The notes: generated by a model not told the origin, from the sequence alone. Counted from the stretch's first letter, positions 34,441 through 46,164 are shown. The stretch is DNA of 64,000 nt from Lepeophtheirus salmonis (GCF_016086655.4 NC_092584.1:13009907-13073906), one strand, 5' to 3'. Made by a program: numbers and translations.

Positions 34441-34744
34441 TACCCTCAAAATACACACTATTTTCATCACTATATGTTGAATATAAGGTGAAACAATTAC
34501 TGCAAGCATAAACGAGTATTATTTTTAATATGTACTAGTTAGGATTTTTGACAGGTTTTTATATCATTTATTTTATATCGGGAGTTGGATATTGGCTTAA
34601 TTGAAGGGAGTGATAAAAAAAAGTATATGTTGATTGGAGTAAAATATGAGTGCTTTTATTAATTATTCTTCCATATGTCTAAGCTAGCAGAGAGCAATAT
34701 ATAATAAGTTAGTGATAAAATTCATATATATTTTGGGGCATGTT

Positions 34745-35010
34745 AATATGGTAACCTTCATGTTTTGAAGAATTTCGAGGATGATATCAAGATGGCTGTC
34801 ATTACTTTTCATTAAGTCAGCTAAAATCAGCCGTGAGGAGGGAGTAATGTAAGAAAGAAATAAACTTCACGAGAATTACTCAGATGTCCATCCTCAATTC
34901 TTCCCTGAGTCCAACCAGAACTAAAAAATATAACTCCGTAATAAATCTTCAGGATTACTTTTCGTCTTTTATGAGCATGAATGTTCTATCAGGTTTTGAC
35001 TATAATTGTA
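34745..35010 (+). repeat. Dispersed repeat R1, plus copy
   Basis: AATATGGTAACCTTCATG, GAAGAATTTCGAGGA, GATGGCTGTCATTACTTTTC, GAATTACTCAGATGTCCATC, CTCAATTCTTCCCTGAGTCC and TTTTCGTCTTTTATGAGCAT lie in R1 order. It is frameshifted. Confidence 0.55.
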
Positions 35011-35269
35011 TGAAATACAAAAATAAGTTCGCGCATAAGGAATTAAAGAAAGAAAAAACACCATCAACCATTTTTCCTCTTCTAATCGCTATACACGGAT
35101 CCCTTCTTTACACATTACATTTTCAAAAGCAGGGCGCAGGTGCATTGTTGGTATGATTTTTGGGATTGTCCATTTGGATATTAGCAAAGCTAAGATCTCA
35201 AAGATGAAAGAAATTGACAGAAGAAGAGTAGTAGAGTTAAAGAAGGCTCTGGTAGAGACTAAATAGCCC

Positions 35270-35475
35270 TGGAAATGCCACGATATTTAGTCTCCTCGCT
35301 CCCCGGATCTTAATCCGATAGATTATTTTGTTTGGAGATACCTTGAGTCAAAAGTGAACTCAACGTTTTGAATCATGGTCAGGAGATAAGGAGTCGGGGG
35401 AGTTGAATAATAGTCACAACAGCTTAGGGAAATAAAATTTACTCTTCAGATTACCAATTCCAAAAAAAAAAAAAA
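35270..35475 (+). pseudogene. Tc1-like catalytic-block scrap joined to an R1 3' end
   Basis: Codons near 35290-35370 read SPRSPDLNPIDYFVWRYLES followed by KVNST, the last catalytic block of a Tc1/mariner transposase. A stop follows soon after. Shortly downstream, AACAGCTTAGGGAAATAAAA and CAGATTACCAATTCC followed by 16 A residues (about 35461-35477) resemble the 3' ends of R1 copies at 35820 and 39650. It is possibly a junction between R1 and a Tc1-like transposase gene. Confidence 0.55.
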
Positions 35476-35489
35476 AAGGATCCGATTTT

Positions 35490-35830
35490 CATGGCTAATC
35501 ATTATCATGAGAATTTAAAGAATGTTTTGAAGGAGTATCATAACTGAACGCACAAATGGGCATTGCAAGAATTACTTCTATATATATCTTCAATTCTACT
35601 CGGATTTCACTAAGGACTAAAATTTATAACTCTCTCTCGATTATCTTCAAGGTTACTCTCCATCGTTAATGAACACACACAAATATTCCATGAGTTTTGT
35701 ATTTAATTTAATGTTGTGGACAAGGAAGTTCACTACAGCAGCAGCTGACAGCAATGACAGCAGCTGAGTAAAAGAAGATTCATCCGTCTGATTACCAATT
35801 TTAAAATAAGGGATGAGCTAATAGTAATAT
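35490..35830 (+). repeat. Dispersed repeat R1, plus copy
   Basis: GCTAATCATTATCATGAGAA, TTTAAAGAATGTTTTGAAGG, GCAAGAATTACTTCTATATA, TCTTCAATTCTACTCGG, GTTACTCTCCATCGTTAATG, then GACAGCAGCTGAGTAAAAG and TGATTACCAATTTTAAAATA. This copy reaches the apparent 3' end. It begins only 15 bases after the previous R1-like end, so the two are near-tandem. Confidence 0.55.
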
Positions 35831-36025
35831 ACAAGATTGTCATTACTATTTATAGTTATCTCCAGTTATGAATTAAACATGTCCTACCGGGAAAGATGAC
35901 AAGAACGTATTCACACTAAGATTTGAAGGGAAAGTATGGGTAATTAGAGTAGAAATAAATACTGATTAAGTGAAGGTCATCATGTATTGAATCAACGTGA
36001 ACTCATTCTTGTTTTTTTTCTTGCA

Positions 36026-36525
36026 TTAAATCCATTTCATTATATAATGATATTGTATATTTTGTGTTGTTTGGTTATGGTCAATTAAGCATGAGGTAGT
36101 GTATTTATTTTCGACATATATTTTGGGAGAAGTATTTTCAATACATGGAGCACACTTATCATCAAAAGCTGACGATGAAAGAAAATCAATGCAATAAAAA
36201 TCAAGAAATATATTTAGAAAAGAAAAATATGTTTTTTTTCTCCATATATATATGAGAAATTGCCTTCTTTTTAAAGCGTTTTGACTTACGTGATAAATTG
36301 GATCATAGTTGAAGGAGACGTTCTCTCGGGGGCTGAAAGTTGATATTTTTTTAGAGTTGGATTCAAATGTTACTTGACATAAGTAGAGACAAAATTTGAA
36401 TTTACATTTATGAAACCCGTCCAAAATGTCTATTGAAAACACAACATAGTTTGAACTCAAACCACGGAAACTCGAAATATTTATATGAGCCTCAACTATT
36501 GCATTATTTTTTTTTTTGATTTCAA
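36026..36525 (-). CDS. Unidentified ORF, possible exon
   Basis: A minus-strand frame of 144 codons from an ATG at 36460, open upstream to about 36525, is the longest open frame in the window not explained by a transposon. The part NAIVEAHINISSF, SSNYVVFSIDILDGFHKC, KFCLYLCQVTFESNS and SPRENVSFNYDPIYH has balanced, protein-like composition with four Cys. It is followed at about 36285 by CAC/GTAAGT, a consensus 5' splice donor. Beyond that the frame becomes Phe/Ile-rich as in random AT DNA. An acceptor such as TGCAATAG near 36500 would make an internal exon of about 210 bases, but its pyrimidine tract is poor. I recognise no family. Confidence 0.3.
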
Positions 36526-38590
36526 ATAATATCTAATTATTCCCTTTAAAATATAATTTTTAAAATTGCTATTCAAAATAAAGGATACTGATGGGGCCAA
36601 ACTTAGCAATGATTAGCATTTTTAATTGTTCATTACAAAGGATAGGAAAGGCGATATAACCTACAAATTATAACAATAATAAAAGTTTTAACTAGTTATA
36701 ATCCCCGCCACACTGTTAGAGTTTATAAATGACAATTTTAACTGCACAGGCCAGGGGCTACATAATATTTTAATATTATAAACCTTATGTTTTATTTAAG
36801 CATCAATATTTAGAATCAAATCACTCCCCAAGGTGCAGGAACACGGAAGTACAAATATCATTTCCAAACCTATTAAAGCTAGCCAATAGGTATTTATCAA
36901 AATCTGCAACTTCAGTTCCTTGTGAGAGAGGGTTTTCACCTCCAGGGGAAATAGTTTTTAAAGAGAAACAGGATTTATTACAAAGTAGCAGATATACTCA
37001 TTACCCTTCATGGTAACCTCGATAAAGATAATATCAAAGTGTAGAGAAATCAATACTTATCGGAAAGGAGTAATCCTTATTTTTGGAATTAAGCTCCTTT
37101 GTGTGTGACTAAACGGGAACAATTAGTATATAATGAAATACAAATATTTGTTCCATTAAGAACCAGCCTAACTTCTGTAATTTATGTTATTCCTTGATAG
37201 AAAACTAGCAGTAAAATATGAGCAAACTCGACAATTTTTACTCGAATCCAAGCCTAATATTTTTACTTTGTAAAAAAACCAAATTTCCAATAAATCTTGA
37301 TGAAACTTATTGATATTAAGCCAACATAATATCTACTGAAAATCCCTTTTAAAAGATTAAATTCGTTGTACAAATTTTGGATCGACTAAGGACGAAAAAA
37401 GGAGGACAATTAGTGAAAAATATTAATATAAATCTATATTCTGAAAGCTATATGGCTTCCGATTTATTTTATTTAATCAAATCCCCTCCAACCTCAACTG
37501 CAGTCTCTAAATGAAATTAATTTTAATCTGCCTTTGAAGTTAAAATCAAACAAGGTTTAAATTTAATATATAAAACCTCACTGTCTTCAAAATATACAAA
37601 GACTTATCGGAATACTATTATGATGAATAAGAAAGGAACTATTTATCCATTCTAAAAGATAAACTCATCACTTTATAAAGAGTAGGGTAGACCGGAGAAA
37701 GTTGAAACACGTCATACTGAATTACTTTGAGAGTCTTCAAATTAGACGAACCAAAGTTTTACAGAACAGAAATACAACTATTTACTAATTATTAATGAAG
37801 CGATTTAAAGTAAATTTAGATAAGAGCTTTTGGTGAAAGCTTCATTTGAATGTAAATTTCCCAGTCCCCCCTAAGATCAAGTCATGTTATTTACTTTAAG
37901 CTTTCGTCTGCACCTGTTATCGAAGTCTTAGAGAATTGGGACGCCCTATTGAAATTATGATGAACTAGGGTGGTATATTTATTATAATTATTATTTTTAG
38001 GATTTGGCAGCACTAACGGAGTTTTTTTTTTTTTTCTTTCTTTCTTTCCTTTCTATTTCTATTTCTCACATAAATAAAAGAAGATTTGAGTCCTTTTGGG
38101 GATTCATATATATTAATACTTTTTTTAAGAAAAATAAAGTAAATGTCGTAAATAATAAGCCTTATTGAGAAAAAAAAACATTGTAAATAAATGTGTTTAT
38201 CAGTTCACTTACTTAAGAAAAACGAAACTCATAGTAGCAAATATCTTTAATTTAAACCTGTAAAATGAAACGTCATATGTCTAAACTACTAAATTCAATG
38301 GGACCTCTCTTATTTTTGCTATTTTTAGAACCTTTTAAAGAAATATATAGAAGGTGCCGTTACAAAATTTTGCAGTCGTTTTAAATTCATTTGAATGCAT
38401 GTTGGAATAAGATTCTCTGTTATTTTTTTAAATCATGTTATTGCGTCAAAAATAGTTATTGTTTAATTAAGCTTTTGTTTTGATTCGACCACCGAATTAG
38501 TGAGCAGGAGGAAAAAAAGGGGTTTTATATCTCAAAAAGACATTGCAGTCATCGTTAGGATCAATATGAGGACCTCAGCAATATCCAGCA
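36526..38590. other. AT-rich stretch without recognisable gene
   Basis: Includes a T-rich/CTTT microsatellite at 38022-38066. No coding or terminal-repeat signal was found. Confidence 0.45.
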
Positions 38591-38591
38591 T

Positions 38592-38850
38592 ATGAAGAGC
38601 GTTGGTAAATGGACGTCAATAAGCTCCAAGATGTGGAATTCTGCAAGAAAAAAATATCTGATTTCTGCCCCAAGGACATGTGGTTCCGTCATACCCCGAA
38701 TTTGGTGGGCTGACGTCAAAGGCATCACAAATCTAAACCTACACCGAAAGGGTCATAATCTGAAGTCCGTCATATCCAATATCTGGATCAACTACTCTGA
38801 GGACAATAATGTCAAAGCATGTACCAGCTTCAGGCACGGTATTTAGGCTG
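38592..38850 (+). pseudogene. Tc1-like transposase C-terminal relic
   Basis: In one frame DFCPKDMWFRHTPN matches the approach to the last catalytic block (WPPHSPNLNPLDY). After a frameshift, LKSVISNIWINYSEDNNVKA then CTSFRHGI matches the tail LKxxIxxEWxxMSEDxVxKAC..FRxR. The acid-bearing residues themselves are lost (NLVG instead of NLNPLD). No terminus was identified. Confidence 0.55.
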
Positions 38851-39263
38851 TCAGTGCTTCTAATAAGATGCAACCTCTGTGATGTGACAAACAAATTTTG
38901 TAAATATATTTTTTTCAAATCAGTTAATAAAATTTTGAGTTTTTGAACGAATAAGTTTGGTTTTTGCTGACCCCAAGAATTAGCTTCCCTAACTCTGTAT
39001 ATAAAGAGATGTGCACTTGAACTCCAGCTTTGTGACTCGATTTGGACTAGAGTCCTTAGTTTAAAGACTTGGAACTTTACATGAGACATGACTTGGTTCG
39101 ATAACTAAGACTCACGACTCTATGTACTCGAAATGTATTTTATAATGAACTTAGAAATAGCCTTCAACTATGGGCTTTATATTTTAATTATGGCTTTTAA
39201 ATGAGCTCATAAAAAATCAATGGATACGAACTGAACTTGATGAAAGGATAAAAGATTTTGTAA

Positions 39264-39680
39264 GCAAAGTCTGGGACTAATCAACGTGGTAACCCTGACA
39301 ATTTCAAGAATGTTTTGGAGGAGAGAAAGAATAATGCTCATGACGTTTCATTCGATCAGATACAACCAGTTGTGACAAAGGATGAAGGAGAAAAAGATAT
39401 AAACAAGGACATTGGCTTGAAATACTCCGATTTCGATCCCCAATTCTACTCTGAGTCCTTCAAGAAGGACTTATAATTAAAAATGAACAACAAATCCTCA
39501 GGGTTAAGTTCTGGCATTTATGAGCACAAACGAACGTTTTATCAGGGTTTAAATAAATTGAATCTATTTAGGTAAAGATGTTTGTTCACTACTCAGGAAT
39601 TAAATAATAATGACAGCTGCAATGAAAAGATAATTTCTTCTTTATAATACCAATTACAAATTAAAGGCCAGCTAAAAAAA
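39264..39680 (+). repeat. Dispersed repeat R1, best-preserved copy with open frame
   Basis: Positions 39264-39476 are open for 70 codons ending in TAA, coding GNPDNFKNVLEERKN, HDVSFDQIQPVVTKDEGEK and KYSDFDPQFYSESFKKDL. The same peptide landmarks (NPDNLKN, YSDVDPQxYS) can be read in other copies across frameshifts, which suggests the repeat includes the C-terminus of a real protein. Downstream non-coding landmarks are GAGCACAAACGAACGTTTTA, CAGGAATTAAATAATAATGA and ATACCAATTACAAATTAAAG. No TIR, poly-A tail or known domain is visible. It may belong to an undescribed transposon or a multicopy gene family. Confidence 0.6.
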
Positions 39681-39934
39681 CGTCGGATAAACATGAGGTC
39701 ATGACGTGTCATCAAAGACAAAATTATTGACATTTGAACGAACGAATTTACCCAGAGAGACTACGTTGTGTACTATAAAATATTGGTTGAGAGTATGACA
39801 GCTATTCATTATTTTTCAAAAATTTGACCCAGTTCAAACTGAAAAAAACAACAACTTAGGGATTTTTATTCATGGATCGAGTGTCCTCCAATTGATATTT
39901 TATAGAAAATCTTCCGCCAGATATCTAGCCCACT

Positions 39935-40245
39935 CTCTCTAAGTTATAAGGAATTTTTGCTTTTTATTAAAAAATGTAATATTTGAAAGTTAATTTTTCA
40001 AGTTTTTTTTTACAAAAATTGAACTTTTTGAGAATAACTATTAATTTTTTAAATTTATTTCTAATATTAAAATTTTTTCTGAACAACTAGTTTTTTAAAT
40101 TTTTTCTGAAGAGCTGTAGATTTTTGAAATTTTTTTCAAAAAATTTTACTATTTGAAATTAAATAATTTGTCAAATATTTTGGTAAATAAATATATACAT
40201 ATTCAATTTTTTTTTTTTTCAAACATAATCCTGCAGACAGCCCTG
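39935..40245. mobile_element. Family G AT-rich element, one terminus
   Basis: The right end CTGCAGACAGCCCTG (40231-40245; reversed CAGGGCTGTCTGCAGGATTA) closes an array of TTTTTGAAATT / TTGAATTTTTTGA alternations beginning near TATAAGGAATTTTTGC. The opposite end (about 39930, CTAGCCCACTCTCTC) is diverged. Confidence 0.5.
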
Positions 40246-40873
40246 TCCAATAACGTAATTACATATTAAATATGTGACTTTATCGATTATCCAATGATTT
40301 TTATATATATATCAAAGAGCTTTTAACAATGGCTTGATTGAAAAGCTATATAAATTCCTACTGGATTGATGGATGACGCAGATTGTCATGCTATATTAAA
40401 TATATTTCATGATTCATTTATAGAAGAACATTTATTTATCCAACACTGACAGATTATATTATTATCTAAATATTCTATTATGTAAATTTTGTATTATTTA
40501 CTTATGTACCAAACAATCTGTTTGTAAAAACTTTTCAAGTTTTGTAATCAAATTATATCTTTGGAAATAAAAAGAATAAGTGAATAAGTAACCGTAGATT
40601 TAAAAAAGAAGTTAGAAAATAAAACACAGTTAAATTAGAACAAAGGCAATGGATAACAGATGAAACTAAAACATTTTTTTAATATATTTTTCATAAATGT
40701 GTTTAAATAAACTTTTTAAGTATTCATATTTGTAGGTTGGAAGAAAATAACTTGTTTTTTTCTAACAGGCAAAAAATAAGTTTGATAATAAGTAATTATA
40801 AGAAAGCACGCAACACTTTTTCTTTAAAAACTCGATAATTAATTATAAAATATGTTAATAAAAGAAAGTATTT

Positions 40874-41350
40874 CAGGGGCATCCTCAGGGGAGGGCTCCC
40901 CCAGAAAAAAAAAAAAAAAAAAAAATTAAGGAATGTTTGATTCTTACAAGAAAATTTAATATTTGAAATTTATTTAAATTTTTCAAACTATTTTGTATTG
41001 GAATTTTTTTTTACATGATATATTTGAAATATAGTTTTTAGGAATTTTTTCTAAAAATATTCATTTTTGTAAAAACTCAATTTTTTTTTTTAAATTTCAA
41101 AAAAAATAAAGTTTTTTAAAATAGCTATTGATTTTTTGTAATTTTTCGGGGAAAATTTAATTTTAAAAACTTTTTCCAAGATATTTTATATTTGAAATTT
41201 AATTGTGGAACTTTTTTTGCAAAAAAAATTATTTTGGAAAATAGCTATTGATTTTTGAAATATTTTGTAAAAAGGTGTGGATTTTTAAATTTTTTTCGAA
41301 AAAATTTAATATTTAAAAAAAAAATTCAGAAATTTTTTTTCTTTTAAAGT
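40874..41350. mobile_element. Family G AT-rich element, left terminus and array
   Basis: The left end CAGGGGCATCCTCAGGGGAG is followed by a C5 block, a long A run, TTAAGGAATGTTTGA and some 430 bases of T-rich/A-rich alternation. No right end was found. Confidence 0.5.
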
Positions 41351-41559
41351 TTTATGAGAAAATATTATAATTTTTTGTATTTTTCAAAAACTGCAGATTT
41401 GATAAACAATAAAAATATAAAGAAGATGGAGCAAATATGTACATTTAATATTTTACAAGAATATTTCAGTTTCGAAGGTGGATTACCTTGGGAAATACTG
41501 ATGCTGTATTGTGATTTAAAATTCTCTTGGAAATAAAAAAATGGGGTTTAAAACAGGGA

Positions 41560-41935
41560 TTCTAACCTTCCTCAAATTAAAGAATTTTTGCTTTTACTTT
41601 AAATGTAATAATTTGCAATATTTTTTAAGAAAATATAACATTAGAAATTTTGGTAAATAAAATTTCATACTTGAAATTAAACCTTTAAGTTTAAAAAAAA
41701 TAATAATCTGTTCTGAGTAGTCGTGAATTTTTGAAATTTTTGGGCGAAAAATTTTTTATTACACTTTTTTTTAATTAAATTTTTTGTGATTAAACGTGGA
41801 TTTGGCAAAAAAAATTAATATTTTTCAAATTTTTGTACAAAATATTATAGTTTTTCAAATTTTTGTACAAAATATTATAGTTTTTCAAATTTTTGTACAA
41901 AATATTTTAATTTTTAGATTTTTTCTCATGCATCT
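41560..41935. repeat. AT-rich array with exact 30-bp tandem triplication
   Basis: Family G-like AT array. At 41821-41850, 41851-41880 and 41881-41910 a 30-base unit starting TTTTTCAAATTTTTGTAC is repeated three times. The first two units are identical and the third differs only at its last few bases. This is a recent tandem duplication in an otherwise degenerate array. Confidence 0.85.
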
Positions 41936-41954
41936 ATAGAAATATGTATATATA

Positions 41955-42545
41955 ATCCCCTGTACAGGGGATCCTGCTTATCACATTTTTTTAGAGCAAG
42001 AATAAATCATGCTATATGAAATCCACATTATATGTACAGGGTTTTTTTTAGTGCAAAATCCCGTTTTTTTAAAGTACACGTTTGTCTATTTTTTCTTTGT
42101 TTATATATATATATATATGGTTAAGACAAAAAAACATTTTATTCATAATAAATAAAATAAAATAATCTATGGCAGGCAGGATACTTCTAAAGCCATTAGA
42201 AAAATTTACTCTTACTTGGTAGATTTTTTTTTTTTCATTTCAAGACTGTAAAATTTAACCAATATTTATCGGGCAAACTTTTTAACTGCGAGTTTATTTG
42301 TTTAGTAATAACCATATGTATGTATCAGATCCAATAATTACAGGATACCCTCTCATATACAGTTATATTTTATGAACAAACTCATCAAGCAATAGAAAAA
42401 AAAATTGTATACCTCAAAGTTTCTTATTATTTACAATCATAAAATAAAAAAACGCAAATTTACCGCGCTATTCAGAATAATTCCAAACCCCTTATTATGC
42501 GAAATCCGCGGTGTTTGTAACCCCATTATGCATGCATATTCTGTA
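41955..42545. mobile_element. Possible pogo/Tigger-like short element
   Basis: It begins with a perfect 18-base palindrome, ATCCCCTGTACAGGGGAT (41955-41972), of which TACAGGGGATCCTGCTTATC resembles pogo/Tigger ends (TACAGTxxTCCCTCGxTT). It closes with GCGAAATCCGCGGTGTTTGT and AACCCCATTATGC, like the reversed CG-rich right end of such elements. The inner part is AT-rich without an open frame. The two ends match only loosely, so this is tentative. Confidence 0.3.
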
Positions 42546-43170
42546 TATACATATAGCAAGCAGAAGCTAGGACTCTTCCAATAATCGAGCAGGGATTTTT
42601 TTGTAGGGCTAAAAATACCAAAAACTCCAAAAATATTTTAACTACCAATTACAAAAATTATGTTAATGTTATATTAATAGATTAATATGAGTTACTTTCA
42701 AAAGGCTTTATGCGTGACTTTAATAAATAAAAAATCTGTTAAGTAGGAGATAATCACGTTAAGGGTCGAAATGAAAATTCATACATAGTTGATTTTGAGT
42801 TCCACTGATTTTCTCATGAATAAAAAACATTCAACAAGGATGTGTATCCGTCTTAATTATAAATGGATACAATTAAATTACACGCAACAAACATATACGA
42901 TTTGTAAAACCCCCTTAAATTAGCCTTCATGAAAGAGACTTGAAGGATACAAAAAAATGAAATGTATATAAACCTTTATTCTCGTCAAAGGAAGCATCAC
43001 TCAACATTCAAACCCCAAAGATGAAATAGAATCAACTACAAGAAACAAAAAAATGAACTCAAAAGTATTTCAATATATTATAAAAAAGATATTTTTCAAA
43101 GTATTTTACAACTCTTTTTACATTCAAGTGTCCTTTCTCATTTATTTTTTGTTCTTGAATGTGCTGTTGC
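42546..43170. other. AT-rich stretch without recognisable gene
   Basis: I see no supported feature. Confidence 0.5.
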
Positions 43171-43239
43171 ATCCCTTATAGTGGTGTATGATGTCAAAAG
43201 TGGGGCATTCCTACGGGATTGGATCTGCCAGCAATTCTT

Positions 43240-43735
43240 ACTCAAACAACAATGCTGGATCCAACTCCTTCCAAAGTAATCAAACCTACATTATGATCTT
43301 GAGCAGCAATTACAAGGCACACTCTCTTTTGGCTCAAAGAAGAAAGAGGAAATGATACTATAGTAAATTTGATTTTAACGACGTTGGGGACTCTATGACT
43401 TCATCCTCAGATCCGTGTTTATGGCCCTAGAGACTGTTGGATGGCTTTCTTTGCGCTTTTTGGCAAGAGCGCTAATTGTAGTCCAAGGGAATGTCTTCTA
43501 GGAACTTTTCAGGCCTACTAGGAATCTGGGAGTGCATTTTTATCACTCCAAAACTTGTGGGATTTTATCTTATAAGCCCCCTCCTCCTTTCCGCGATTTT
43601 AAACATCGTAGACATTTGTTTTTGGATATTTGAGCATCTTCTTTATGTACACTGGATTGTGTACCGTGAAAGTCAATTCGATGACGGTGTTCCTCCGGGT
43701 CTCTTACATCGTAAATACATGTTTTGAATTAAAAG
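43240..43735 (-). pseudogene. Tc1-like transposase N-terminal relic
   Basis: The minus strand, through frameshifts, gives TPRFLVGLKSS, TISALAKKRKESHPTVSRAI and NTDLRMKS with a stop. This fits the second helix-turn-helix and linker of arthropod Tc1-like transposases (MSVLAKKRKVSxxTVSRAINEDLGMKSY). The first helix-turn-helix, near 43640-43710, is heavily decayed. The catalytic domain to the left (43180-43350) cannot be read. GCGCAACTTTTAATTC (minus strand, near 43735) may be close to the terminus. Confidence 0.55.
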
Positions 43736-45450
43736 TTGCGCGACCAACTTAAAGCTAAGGCTCAATCTCTCACTTTAAAATTGAAATGACTGAATTTTGT
43801 TTTCGTTTTTTCAGATTTTCATTTTTGATGTACAAATGAAATAAGAGATAACTCAGAGAAGAAGGATCACGTAAAAAATAAAGTTGATAAACATTTTAGT
43901 TTATAATTATCCTTCTCCTAAAAAAAAACAGCCTAATCCTCACAAAGCAAAAAGAACTAAATAAAATCTGTCAACATACAGATTTTTAAGACACATACTT
44001 GCATAACATATAACAATTACCGAAAGAAAAGCGAATAAGAAGAAAATATAATTATTTATTCACCATTAAAGATCCCAATAGTCCCCATCATGAGACTATT
44101 TCTTTTTAAAAGATTTGTAAGACTTTACAATCTACTTTAAAGATTCATTTTACTACCAATAAGAGCTTTGGAATTCAACAACAAACATTCATTCCAACTC
44201 CTTCGTCTTTCATGGGGATCCCTTTCGTTAAGAAAGTCTAAACAAAAACCGTTCTTTTCATCATTTTGATTCTGGGCCATCCAGTTCTTTTATGTTTATT
44301 GTCATAAATTGTTTTAGAATTCAAACACTAGGACAATCTCATAGAGGAGTTACATGTTTTGGAATGTTCTCACATTGAGCATTATAAAAAATAAGGTCAA
44401 CCAAGATTTGAAACTGTGCAGTAAAGTTTTCCTTCTTATAAATACATAGTAAAGATCCATTCTATTTTTATTTGTATCGAGTGTGGTAATTCGGCAAAGT
44501 GGCTTTCGGGAACATGGTTTTTGACAAAATGTCCCTGCACACATGTGTATATTCTACATAAAACACAAAAACTTTTGGCTCACAAAAATATGTACATAAT
44601 TATATAAATACTAAAAAAATTTGGAGCCTCAAGATAAAAAATCTATGGACAAATATTTTCTTGTATATAAACTAACTTTTTTTTGTAACTAATTGTATTT
44701 TTTATGTGATAAAAAGGACCAATTCGGAGAGTTGGTAATAGGGTACAAGTATATTTTGTAAAAGATATATTTCTACCTTGTTTTATTATCAGTTACGTTA
44801 TTTGTGATTTCCATGACTAAAGGGTGGCTACCAGATATATTATGCTTCTACCCTAGAGGGCATCGTCCACAACAAAAATTGAGCTCTCAAATATTTAACC
44901 ATTGCAAAAGTTGCGTCTTTACAATAGAAATGAACGTAAATAAATATATTTTTGGAGGGCATTCCCCTCAGACGAGCTAGTGAACCTCTAAGTCTAGTTA
45001 TTTATATAACAATCAATAAAGTTAAATCCTCGTTGAAAAGCACAACTTGAATCTTTAATGATGTTAAGTTTTCATATTTATCATGTGTGTACAGTGCACA
45101 CGTATATCATTTTGAAACAGAGCGAGAGATAATTTCTTTTTAGGACCTTTGATTAGTAAAATCTTCAAAAATTAAGAACTTTCCCTTTCAAAATTAATAT
45201 TTTTTGTGACTTAGGACGTTCCATACTTGTAAAATTGAAACTACTAAGACACACTCATTTTTGGAAGCACGAACATTTCCAACGTGGCATTTTCTTCCCC
45301 CAAACAAGATTTTTTTTACTCACATAACCTCATTATCTTGACAAAGATAATTGTTGAGGCTTGAAAATTATTATATGCAAAGTTTTTATAAATATATTGC
45401 ATGTGCGTATGTACATGCTCGATAAATGTGGTAACCCACTTTTAAAACTT
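43736..45450. other. AT-rich stretch without recognisable gene
   Basis: I see no recognised coding, RNA or transposon end signal. Confidence 0.45.
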
Positions 45451-45454
45451 GTAG

Positions 45455-46164
45455 CAATAAGAAACTTTGAACACTTTGATTTTAAACTTCAACAAGACAT
45501 AATTTATTAATTAAAAATTGAATGTCAATATAAAAAAATACTATAAATAGATGTGTGTCTTAGCTCTCTTTACAATTATTGTAGCCAGCCTTAGCGGCAA
45601 TAATGGCTTCCAGATTACGGCAGAAGACCTCCCACTCTCCGTGTATGTAGTCCTCTGTAAAGGTGTCCTCGTGCTGGCTGACAGTGGCTTCGGGAGCCTC
45701 AATATTTAGATAACGGACATTAAATGCCTTCCTCTCGATGTGACCCTAAAAGGTGTAGTCAAGGGCTTGGCATCAGGGCTGTAGCGAGCTAAAAGGTGTC
45801 AAAAGATATCCAAAAGACTAATTAAAAAGAGTCTTGCAATGGTGTAAAAAGTAGTCTGTCCACCCTCACAAGGCTTATTCCACTCACTTTTTTGGTAGTT
45901 CTCTAGACAGTCTGCTGTAAAACCCTGAGAGCCTTTTTGACAGAGCCAATCTTTCTCTATAACTTTTTGGACTAGCTGACAGAGTAGACGGTGGTCCTGG
46001 AGACGCCCAACTGGTTGGAGTGTGCGAATTAAATGTTACTCATTGCTTTCTAACTAATTTTGTATACTTTAATATATGTGAATATGAATTTAATTTCAAT
46101 CACTCAACCTTCATTAATAATTATTGAATGAGTAATTGGTCAGATTTCAATGGACCACCCCGTA
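45455..46164 (-). mobile_element. Family A element, deleted copy A5
   Basis: The minus strand starts TACGGGGTGGTCCATTGAAA at 46164 (the clearest family A terminus) with the leader AATGAAGGTTGAGTGATTG. The N-terminal region keeps CAACCAGTTGGGCGTCTCC. The C-terminal region at about 45570-45790 encodes SPDAKPLDYTF (third catalytic Asp kept), HIERKAFNVRYLNIEAPEAT, TEDYIHGEW and VFCRNLEAIIAAKAGYNN before the family 3' region. The central catalytic blocks are deleted. The right end cannot be followed past about 45455. At roughly 700 bases it is similar in size to A2. Confidence 0.7.

Noticed and set aside
38022..38066. T-rich/CTTT tract as a splice polypyrimidine tract
   Set aside because: It is a simple microsatellite and no exon follows.
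41821..41910. Regular 30-base repeats as a CRISPR array
   Set aside because: The units are directly adjacent with no spacers, and the context is a eukaryotic AT-rich array.
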